64,000 nt of DNA from Streptomyces cinnamoneus (GTDB lineage: Bacteria > Actinomycetota > Actinomycetes > Streptomycetales > Streptomycetaceae). Positions 24,902-31,554 of this stretch are shown piece after piece. The stretch lies in assembly GCF_014650495.1 (NCBI RefSeq), contig NZ_BMVB01000018.1, positions 62,001 through 126,000 on the forward strand, given 5' to 3'. Under the pieces are notes generated by a model, which saw only the letters and a program-made list of their open reading frames with translations, was not told the origin of the DNA and ran no database searches. Every line of letters starts with the position of its first letter. Position 1 is the first letter of the stretch. Both the position numbers and the translations under genes were made by a program.

Positions 24902-26311
24902 ATGTTCCAGAACGCCGACGAGGCCAAGAAGTTCATCAAGGATGAGGACGTCAAGTTCGTCGACGTCCGATTCTGCGACCTGCCTGGCGTGATGCAGCAC
25001 TTCACGATCCCGGCCGCGGCCTTCGACCCCAACGAGGAACTGGCGTTCGACGGCTCGTCGATCCGCGGATTCCAGGCCATTCACGAGTCGGACATGGCGC
25101 TGCGCGCCGACCTCTCGACGGCCCGCATGGACCCGTTCCGTCGCGACAAGACGCTGAACATCAACTTCTTCATCCACGACCCGATCACGGGTGAGCAGTA
25201 CAGCCGCGACCCGCGCAACATCGCCAAGAAGGCCGAGGCGTACCTCGCGTCCACCGGCATCGCGGACACCGCGTTCTTCGGCCCCGAGGCCGAGTTCTAC
25301 GTCTTCGACAGCGTTCGCTTCGAGACCAGCGCGAACCAGTCCTTCTACCACATCGACTCCGAGGCGGGCGCCTGGAACACCGGTGCGCTGGAGGACAACC
25401 GCGGTTACAAGGTCCGCTACAAGGGCGGCTACTTCCCGGCCCCGCCGGTCGACCACTTCGCCGACCTGCGCGCCGAGATCTCCCTGGAGCTGGACAAGGC
25501 CGGCCTGCAGGTCGAGCGCCAGCACCACGAGGTCGGCACCGCCGGCCAGGCGGAGATCAACTACAAGTTCAACACGCTGCTCGCCGCGGCCGACGACCTG
25601 ATGCTCTTCAAGTACATCGTGAAGAACGTCGCGTGGCGCAACGGCAAGACCGCGACCTTCATGCCGAAGCCGATCTTCGGCGACAACGGCTCGGGCATGC
25701 ACGTCCACCAGTCGCTGTGGAGCAACGGCGAGCCGCTCTTCTACGACGAGCAGGGCTACGCGGGCCTCTCGGACACCGCCCGCTACTACATCGGCGGCAT
25801 CCTCAAGCACGCCCCGTCGCTGCTGGCCTTCACCAACCCGACGGTGAACTCCTACCACCGCCTGGTCCCCGGCTTCGAGGCCCCGGTGAACCTGGTCTAC
25901 TCGCAGCGCAACCGCTCCGCCGCGATGCGCATCCCGATCACGGGCTCGAACCCGAAGGCCAAGCGCGTCGAGTTCCGCGCCCCGGACCCGTCCTCCAACC
26001 CGTACCTGGCCTTCTCGGCCCTGCTGCTGGCCGGTCTGGACGGCGTCAAGAACAAGATCGAGCCGGCCGAGCCGATCGACAAGGACCTCTACGAGCTCGC
26101 CCCCGACGAGCACGCGAACGTCCCCCAGGTCCCGACCTCCCTCCCGGCCGTCCTCGACGCCCTGGAGCAGGACAACGAGTACCTCCAGGCCGGCGGTGTC
26201 TTCACCTCCGACCTGATCGAGACCTGGATCGACTACAAGCGCACCAACGAGATCGCCCCGATCCAGCTCCGCCCGCACCCGCACGAGTTCGAGATGTACT
26301 TCGACATCTAA
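24902..26311 (+). CDS. glnA: glutamine synthetase type I (GlnA)
   Basis: ATP-dependent synthesis of glutamine from glutamate and ammonia. 469 aa with the beta-grasp FDGSSIRGFQ near residue 42, the metal-site motif FGPEAEFYVFD, the ATP-loop region ATFMPKPIFGDNGSGMHVHQSL, and NPYLAFSALLLAG. Tyr397 lies in the DLYELAPDE loop, exactly the adenylylation site of the beta-type GSI enzymes, so the enzyme should be controlled by GlnE (44999-48085 here). ATG at 24902 has GGAGGAGTTG upstream. Transcription is probably GlnR-activated. Confidence 0.97.
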   Translation: MFQNADEAKKFIKDEDVKFVDVRFCDLPGVMQHFTIPAAAFDPNEELAFDGSSIRGFQAIHESDMALRADLSTARMDPFRRDKTLNINFFIHDPITGEQYSRDPRNIAKKAEAYLASTGIADTAFFGPEAEFYVFDSVRFETSANQSFYHIDSEAGAWNTGALEDNRGYKVRYKGGYFPAPPVDHFADLRAEISLELDKAGLQVERQHHEVGTAGQAEINYKFNTLLAAADDLMLFKYIVKNVAWRNGKTATFMPKPIFGDNGSGMHVHQSLWSNGEPLFYDEQGYAGLSDTARYYIGGILKHAPSLLAFTNPTVNSYHRLVPGFEAPVNLVYSQRNRSAAMRIPITGSNPKAKRVEFRAPDPSSNPYLAFSALLLAGLDGVKNKIEPAEPIDKDLYELAPDEHANVPQVPTSLPAVLDALEQDNEYLQAGGVFTSDLIETWIDYKRTNEIAPIQLRPHPHEFEMYFDI

Positions 26312-26348
26312 AGCCTGCGGCCGGGCGCCCCGGAGAGGGCCCCCTGCG

Positions 26349-26391
26349 ACTGAGCCCCGTCACCTGCCATCGGGCGGTGACGGGGCTCAGT
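26349..26391 (+). terminator. Terminator after glnA
   Basis: 16-bp inverted repeat (26349-26364 and 26376-26391) with an 11-nt loop, 37 bp past the glnA stop. Confidence 0.9.
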
Positions 26392-26542
26392 GCTGTGCCG
26401 GGCGAAGAGTTGGGCCGGAGTTTCCTCCGCTTCATGCGGCGGTCATGCGGACCTAACGGTGGCTGGTGGGATGTGTGAGGTTCCCTATCGCTTCGGCTCC
26501 CATAGGGTTACCGCAGGTTACCGCCCTACCGAGGGAGACGCA

Positions 26543-27523
26543 GTGCCGTTCCTGAAGAGTGCTCGTTCCGTCCCGCTGATGGCCGTTGCGGCCACCGCAC
26601 TTGCTGTCGCGGCCGCGCCGCAGGCCGTGGCCGCGCCCGCCGCCGTCCCGCCGGTGAAGGTGCTGAGTTACAACGCGTTCCTCATGAGCGCCGGCCTGTA
26701 TCCGAATTGGGGGCAGGAACACCGGGCCAAGGAGATAGCGGCCGCGGATTTCTTCCGGGGAAATGACGTCGTGGTGCTCCAGGAAGCCTTCGACAATGCG
26801 GCGACCGATCATCTCAAGTCCCTTGCGGCCGACCGCTATCCATACCAGACGCCCGTCGTGGGGCGGACCAAGGACGGCTGGGACGCCACCGGCGGCAATT
26901 ACTCCGCCACCTCGCCGGAGGACGGCGGCGTCACCGTGCTCAGCAAGTGGCCGATGCTGCGCAAGGAACAGGTCGTCTTCAACGACGCGTGCGGTTCCGA
27001 CTGGTGGTCCAACAAGGGCTTCGCGTATGTGGTGCTGAACGTGGGCGGCAGCAAGGTGCACGTGGTGGGGACGCACCTGCAGTCCACGGACAGCGGGTGC
27101 AAGGCCGGCGAGGCCGCGGCGGACCGCTCCCGGCAGCTCCGGCAGATCAACGCCTTCCTCGATGCGAAGAACATCCCGGCGAACGAGCAGGTCCTGCTCG
27201 CCGGAGACCTGAACGTGGACTCCCGCAGTGCGGAGTACCGTTCGATGCTCGCCGACGGCGACCTCGCGCCCGCGGACACCCGCACCGGGCACCCGTACTC
27301 CTTCGACACGAAGGAGAACTCGATCGCGGTCTACCGCTACCCGACGGACGCCCGCGAGGACCTCGACTACGTCCTCCACCGCAACGGCCACGCCCGGCCC
27401 GCGGGCTGGACCAACACGGTGGTCAAGGAGCAGTCCGCGCCGTGGACGGTCTCCAGCTGGGGCAAGCGGTACACCTACACCGACCTCTCCGACCACTACC
27501 CGTTGATCGCCGGAACCGGCTGA
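26543..27523 (+). CDS. secreted sphingomyelin phosphodiesterase-type EEP enzyme
   Basis: 326 aa, with a signal peptide (about residues 1-30, cleavage near AVA-AP) and the endonuclease/exonuclease/phosphatase fold. Active-site landmarks: VLSYNAFLM, VVLQEAFDN (metal Glu), GTHLQSTD (His), LLAGDLNVDS (Asp/Asn) and DLSDHYPLI (catalytic His). The arrangement resembles bacterial sphingomyelinase C, which hydrolyses sphingomyelin to ceramide; another phosphodiester is possible. GTG at 26543 follows GAGGGAGA and gives the start of the signal peptide. Confidence 0.85.
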   Translation: MPFLKSARSVPLMAVAATALAVAAAPQAVAAPAAVPPVKVLSYNAFLMSAGLYPNWGQEHRAKEIAAADFFRGNDVVVLQEAFDNAATDHLKSLAADRYPYQTPVVGRTKDGWDATGGNYSATSPEDGGVTVLSKWPMLRKEQVVFNDACGSDWWSNKGFAYVVLNVGGSKVHVVGTHLQSTDSGCKAGEAAADRSRQLRQINAFLDAKNIPANEQVLLAGDLNVDSRSAEYRSMLADGDLAPADTRTGHPYSFDTKENSIAVYRYPTDAREDLDYVLHRNGHARPAGWTNTVVKEQSAPWTVSSWGKRYTYTDLSDHYPLIAGTG

Positions 27524-27599
27524 CTGTCAGTGGTGGGTGCCACGATGTTCTCCATCGGGCCCGCCGGTCGTGCGCGGGCCGGGGAACGAGGGGGAATCC

Positions 27600-28244
27600 G
27601 TGCTGCCCACCACCGCCGATCACGCCAGCGACCGCGCCACCGATCACGCCAGCGACCGCGCCGCCCTCGATCCGCAGCTGCTCGGTGAGGCCGAGACGTA
27701 CGCCGCGGCGCTGGTCCGGCGCGGCCTCGACACCCCGGGGCAGGTGGCGGAGCTGGTCTCCGACTACTTCTACGCCGACGGCGCCACCCCCGTCTCCCCG
27801 GCGGCCGCGCGGGAGATCGTCGGCCGGCTCTGGCGCGAGCGCCTCGCCGAGCAGGAGACGTGGCCCGAGGCGACCGACGTCGGCCGGCTGGAATCGGCCT
27901 TCGCCGCGCTGGGCGCCGCCGGGGTCACGGCGCGGGCGGCCTTCACCTGCTGCATGTCCTGCGGCACGGCCGAGATCGGGGGCGAGGCCGCCGAGGGTGA
28001 TCACGGCTACGTCTTCTTCCACTCCCAGGACGCCGATGCGGCCGCCGCGGGCCACGGCCTGTGGCTGCGGTACGGCGTCCACGGCGCGGACGCGGACGGC
28101 AGCGGCACCGTGGCCGTCGGGCGCGCGGTGGTGGCCGCCCTCGCGGCGGCCGGCCTGACCGGCACGTGGGACGGAAATCCCGCCCGGGCGATCAGCATCG
28201 AGGCGTTGGACTGGCGCAAGCGGCTCGCGCCCCTGGCCGACTGA
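27600..28244 (+). CDS. DUF6891 family protein
   Basis: 214 aa, soluble. The conserved core is ARAAFTCCMSCGTAEIGGEA (about residues 114-133), followed by GYVFFHSQDAD, a pattern I associate with DUF6891. The Cys pair and Cys-x2-Cys could bind zinc. Near the N-terminus the peptide DHASDRAT is duplicated by a 24-bp DNA repeat (27617-27640 and 27641 on). The GTG at 27600 follows GGGGGAATCC. Function unknown; no tight linkage to neighbours. Confidence 0.8.
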   Translation: MLPTTADHASDRATDHASDRAALDPQLLGEAETYAAALVRRGLDTPGQVAELVSDYFYADGATPVSPAAAREIVGRLWRERLAEQETWPEATDVGRLESAFAALGAAGVTARAAFTCCMSCGTAEIGGEAAEGDHGYVFFHSQDADAAAAGHGLWLRYGVHGADADGSGTVAVGRAVVAALAAAGLTGTWDGNPARAISIEALDWRKRLAPLAD

Positions 28245-28292
28245 GGCGGCTCCGCAGGGGCGGTCGTGACCGACCGTGACCGCGCTCCCGGC

Positions 28293-28311
28293 GCGACGTG
28301 ACGCACGTCGC
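28293..28311. repeat. 19-bp palindrome between DUF6891 and the winged-helix leader
   Basis: GCGACGTG-ACG-CACGTCGC, perfect 8-bp arms. It lies about 50 bp past the DUF6891 stop and about 90 bp before the 42-aa ORF. Either a terminator stem or an operator. Confidence 0.4.
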
Positions 28312-28402
28312 ACCGACGATCAAGGACGATACAGGTCAAACGTCCGCATGAACTGCGCAAAGAGGTCTGCTGCCCCGCCCCCGGTCATGCTTCAATAGGG
28401 GC

Positions 28403-28531
28403 ATGGCCAGCCACCAGAACACCGCGACGGGTCGCAACGACCTTGAGCCCTTCTGGCCTTCTCGCCAGCACCACGACTTCGACCGAGTGTGTTGTCGCGC
28501 GTCCTTCGCGCAGGCCCTCTCCTCTCGCTGA
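28403..28531 (+). CDS. putative 42-aa leader peptide with tandem Cys codons
   Basis: Short ORF MASHQNTATGRN...DRVCCRASFAQALSSR, ending 94 bp before the winged-helix gene. TTCAAT at 28391-28396 is a plausible -10, about 7 nt before the ATG, so the mRNA may be leaderless (no spaced ribosome site). Codon use is less GC-rich than normal, and the two Cys codons are TGT-TGT, unusual for a genome that prefers TGC. The RxHxD..R..C segment resembles short Streptomyces leader peptides. It could act as a cysteine or translation sensor for the downstream gene; this is inference. It might also be non-coding. Confidence 0.4.
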   Translation: MASHQNTATGRNDLEPFWPSRQHHDFDRVCCRASFAQALSSR

Positions 28532-28625
28532 CGCCCACGTCGAAGTCAGCCGCCGGCACCGGTTCCGGCAAAGCGGCCCGCGCCTGCACGTCCTCTCGAC
28601 GTACCGCGCGAAAGAGCTGAGCCCC

Positions 28626-29189
28626 ATGTCGAACCTCCGCACGCTGCCCGCCCCCGCGTCCACCACCGCGACCGCCCCCGTGCTGCCCGCCCAGGCCGCC
28701 CATCGCCACCGGCTGCGCGCCGTGGCGCCGGACGAGGTGCCGCCCGTCGCCGACCTGCTGCACCCGGGCGCCACCTGGATGCCCGCACCGCAGCACGCGC
28801 TGCCCACCCTGCCCGGCCAGCCGCCCATGATCGGGTACCTGGTGCTCGTGCCGGCCGAGCAGCCGCCCGCGCCCGAGCAGCCGCTCACCGAGGGGGACGG
28901 CCTGGTGCGCATCGACCCCGAGGAGCGGACCGCGCACGTCGCGGGCCGTCTGCTGGACCTGACCTACCTCGAATTCGAGCTGCTGGCGCACCTCGTCGCC
29001 CACCCGCACCGGGTCCACACCCGTGATCAGCTGGTGACGACCGTCTGGGGCTACGGGCACGTCGGCGACGGCCGTACCGTCGACGTCCACGTCGCCCGGC
29101 TCCGCCGCAAGATGGGCGCCGAGTACCGTTCGTCGATCGTGACCGTCCGCCGCGTCGGCTACAAGTACGCACCGCCGGCCGGTTTCTGA
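28626..29189 (+). CDS. OmpR/PhoB-type winged-helix protein without receiver domain
   Basis: 187 aa. Residues 1-95 form a Pro/Ala-rich region without a phosphoacceptor domain. Residues about 95-185 are a clear OmpR-type wHTH (LDLTYLEFELLAHLVAHPHRVHTRDQLV, GDGRTVDVHVARLRRKMG, VTVRRVGYKYA). Orphan winged-helix proteins of this kind occur widely in Streptomyces. It cannot be controlled by phosphorylation of its own Asp and may need another partner or signal. ATG at 28626 chosen; the open frame upstream (from 28443) overlaps the 42-aa ORF and looks non-coding. Confidence 0.88.
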   Translation: MSNLRTLPAPASTTATAPVLPAQAAHRHRLRAVAPDEVPPVADLLHPGATWMPAPQHALPTLPGQPPMIGYLVLVPAEQPPAPEQPLTEGDGLVRIDPEERTAHVAGRLLDLTYLEFELLAHLVAHPHRVHTRDQLVTTVWGYGHVGDGRTVDVHVARLRRKMGAEYRSSIVTVRRVGYKYAPPAGF

Positions 29190-29234
29190 GCCCGGTCCGG
29201 GGCGGCCGGGAGGCCCGGGTGGGAAGGTGGGGCC

Positions 29235-29699
29235 ATGACCGACACCTCCGAGCTCGTCACGCTCCTCGGCCTCCAACCGCACGTCGAGGGCGGCTGGTTC
29301 CGCGAGACCTGGCAGACGTCCGGCACGGCCGTGCCCGAGGGATACGGCGGGCCGCGCCCGCATGCGACCGGCATCTACTTCCTGCTCCACCCCGGTGAGC
29401 GTTCCCGCTGGCACCTCGTCCGCTCCGACGAGCTGTGGCTCTGGCACCGCGGGGGCCCGCTGCGGATGCGGCTGGGCGGCTCCGGGCCGGCCCCCGACGA
29501 GGCGGGTGCCACCGAGGCCGTGCTGGGCGCGGACGTCGAAGGGGGACAGCGGCCGCAGCTACTGATCCCCGGCGGGGTGTGGCAGTCGGCGGAACCGGCC
29601 GGCACCGAGCCCACGTTGGTGACCTGCGTCGTGTCCCCCGGCTTCCACTACGAGGACTTCACGCTGGCCGGGGAACCGGCCGGGGAGCCGTCCGCGTAG
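29235..29699 (+). CDS. cupin_5 (DUF985-like) protein
   Basis: 154-residue beta-barrel cupin. LGLQPHVEGGWFRETW near the N-terminus, IYFLLHPGERSRWHLVRSDELWLWHRG (metal and ligand-side residues), and the LLIPGGVWQSAEP strand match the cupin_5/YML079w-like family. No reaction is established for the family; it may bind a small ligand. ATG at 29235, 46 bp past the winged-helix gene, likely in the same transcript. Confidence 0.88.
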   Translation: MTDTSELVTLLGLQPHVEGGWFRETWQTSGTAVPEGYGGPRPHATGIYFLLHPGERSRWHLVRSDELWLWHRGGPLRMRLGGSGPAPDEAGATEAVLGADVEGGQRPQLLIPGGVWQSAEPAGTEPTLVTCVVSPGFHYEDFTLAGEPAGEPSA

Positions 29700-29763
29700 C
29701 CCTGGTCCGGAGCGCCCGTCAACTGGGTTGAGCCGGAGGCGGGATGCGCACGATCATGGCCCG

Positions 29764-30384
29764 ATGACCTCCCTCGCCGACCGCCTTCCCCGTCTCGCTC
29801 CGCTCTACGTCGGGGGCGTGCAACTCGGCGCGTACGCCCTGCAGCGCATACTCACGCCGGCCATGCGCGAGCGCGTGCTGCGCGACTGTTCCACCAACGT
29901 CGACAACCTGCGCGCCGGCCGCTGGGACACCCTCGCCAGCAGCGCGCTGATGGTGGAGGCGCCGCTGGAGCTGCCGTACGCACTGCTGCTCCTGGCCGTG
30001 CTGGGCTATACGGAGTACACCTACGGAGCGTGGTGGGCGGCGGCCGCGTTCCTGTACGGGCACGTGGGCGCGTCCTTGGTGGTGTACGGAGGGCTGCGCG
30101 CCCTCCGGGCGGGGGCGCGCACGCGGTCCGCGATAGACGTGGGCGCGAGCTACGGCTTCAACGCGGTGGCCGGCGCGCTGGCCACGGCGCTGCCGCGCGG
30201 GCGCGTGCGCACCGGGGTCGGTGCCGGCCTGCTCGTCCTCGCCGTACGGCCCTGCCTGCGCGGCCGCGGCCGTGCGACGTTCACGGACGCCGGGCACCTG
30301 CTGGCGCTGCTGCTCGGCATGGGGCTGGGACCGGCTCTGGCCAGGGGGCGGCGTCGCGGACTCGCCCACCGTTCTTCACAATAA
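29764..30384 (+). CDS. rhomboid-like integral membrane protein
   Basis: 206 aa with several hydrophobic helices. CSTNVDNLRAGRWDTLASSALMVE is a conserved entry segment of the actinobacterial rhomboid-like family. A GASYGF motif (Ser about 129) and a late His (DAGHLLALLLG, about 178) mirror the rhomboid GxSG Ser and TM6 His, so intramembrane protease activity is possible but unproven. Also H100 in GHVGAS. ATG at 29764. It is related in kind to the protein at 5725. Confidence 0.78.
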   Translation: MTSLADRLPRLAPLYVGGVQLGAYALQRILTPAMRERVLRDCSTNVDNLRAGRWDTLASSALMVEAPLELPYALLLLAVLGYTEYTYGAWWAAAAFLYGHVGASLVVYGGLRALRAGARTRSAIDVGASYGFNAVAGALATALPRGRVRTGVGAGLLVLAVRPCLRGRGRATFTDAGHLLALLLGMGLGPALARGRRRGLAHRSSQ

Positions 30385-30432
30385 AGGGAGAAAATGCGAT
30401 AAGCAGAGCAAGGCACCGAGGGAGACCGGCCC

Positions 30433-31248
30433 ATGCCGCAGCAGGTGGATGTCTCGACGATCATCAACTTCCGTGACCTCGGCGGCATCCCGCTCGTCGG
30501 CAACTCCGCCGTCCGGCCCGGTCTGCTGCTGCGCTCCGGCCAGCTGGACCGCCTCGACCCGCAGGCCGATCCCGCCGTCGCCGCCCTCGGCATCCACACG
30601 GTGGTGGACCTGCGCACCGAGCACGAGCGCCGCGAACGCCCCGACCGGCTGCCGGACGGCGCCCGGCTGATCGTCGCCGACGTCATGGCCGCCATGGCCG
30701 GCACGGCCTCCCAGCAGGGCTCTCCGGAGAACGCGGCCCCCGCCCGCCTGGAGACGGTCCTCGGCAACCCGGCGACCGCCGAGGAGTACCTGGGCGACGG
30801 CAAGGCCGAGAAGCTCATGGGCGACACCTACCGGGCGTTCGTCACCTCCGCGTCCGCCTGCCACGCCTACCGCCTGCTGCTGACCACGCTCGCCGAGCCG
30901 GACTGCGGGCCGCTGCTCTTCCACTGCACCGCCGGGAAGGACCGCACCGGCTGGGCGGCCACCGTGATCCTGCTGCTGCTCGGCGCGGACGTGTCGGCCG
31001 CCGAACGCGAGTACCTCGCCGTCGTCCCGGCCGTGCGCGCGGCCTTCGCCCCGCACGTCGACCGCTTCACGGCCGCCGGCGGCAACCCGGACATCGCCGA
31101 CGCGATCCTGGGCGTCCGTCCGGCCTATCTGGCGGCGGCGCTGGAGGAGATGCACCGGGTCCACGGCGACGTCGAGTCCTACGTGCGCGACGGGCTCGGC
31201 ATCCCGGACACGGCCGTCGACCGCATCCGCGCCCGCTGCATCGCCTAG
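30433..31248 (+). CDS. tyrosine-protein phosphatase (Y_phosphatase3)
   Basis: 271 aa. N-terminal NFRDLGGIPL, then LRSGQLDRLD and VVDLRTEHERRERPD, and the P-loop HCTAGKDRTG with catalytic Cys165 and Arg171. This set defines the lipid/tyrosine phosphatase family typified by MptpB. It may dephosphorylate proteins or phosphoinositides. ATG at 30433. The stop TAG lies inside the CTAG that flanks the small mobile element, so the element sits directly at the end of this gene without disrupting it. Confidence 0.9.
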   Translation: MPQQVDVSTIINFRDLGGIPLVGNSAVRPGLLLRSGQLDRLDPQADPAVAALGIHTVVDLRTEHERRERPDRLPDGARLIVADVMAAMAGTASQQGSPENAAPARLETVLGNPATAEEYLGDGKAEKLMGDTYRAFVTSASACHAYRLLLTTLAEPDCGPLLFHCTAGKDRTGWAATVILLLLGADVSAAEREYLAVVPAVRAAFAPHVDRFTAAGGNPDIADAILGVRPAYLAAALEEMHRVHGDVESYVRDGLGIPDTAVDRIRARCIA

Positions 31249-31290
31249 GGCGTGTCCGATGGGTCGGTGCGGGCCCCGCGGCGTCTGGTG

Positions 31291-31323
31291 CTGGGGGCAC
31301 CTCCCAGCGGTAGCTGGGGGAGC
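31291..31323. repeat. 33-bp internal repeat of the MITE, copy 1
   Basis: Identical to 31395-31427. It contains GGGGGCACCTCCCAGC and GCTGGGGGAGC, which can fold on each other (CTCCCAGC with GCTGGGGGAG). I know this motif as a common dispersed repeat in Streptomyces intergenic DNA. Confidence 0.8.
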
Positions 31324-31394
31324 ATCGCAAGGCGGAGCATCTCCCGCGTACTGGGCGTACTCGGGTGATGCGACAACGCGGCGAGGTGCCGTGC

Positions 31395-31427
31395 CTGGGG
31401 GCACCTCCCAGCGGTAGCTGGGGGAGC
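31395..31427. repeat. 33-bp internal repeat of the MITE, copy 2
   Basis: Exact second copy of the repeat at 31291-31323, in the same orientation, 104 bp downstream. Confidence 0.8.
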
Positions 31428-31554
31428 GTCGTGGGGTCTGTGCTGACCCATCGGACACGCCCTAGCCCGGCCCCAGCCTGGTCCGGCCCCCGCAAGGGCC
31501 ACCGCAGCAGCAGCCGGGGGGGGCGGCGTCCGAACAGGCGCCCAGACGGGTGAA

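Larger units (their letters stand above)
31249..31461. mobile_element. 213-bp MITE, IS5-type ends
   Basis: Perfect terminal inverted repeats GGCGTGTCCGATGGGTC (31249-31265 and 31445-31461), flanked on both sides by CTAG (31245-31248 and 31462-31465), which looks like a target-site duplication. No transposase is encoded. Inside are two identical 33-bp repeats (31291-31323, 31395-31427). IS5-group elements target CTAG, so this looks like a non-autonomous derivative. It fills most of the 306-bp gap before the next gene; the rest (31466-31554) shows nothing clear. Confidence 0.75.
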
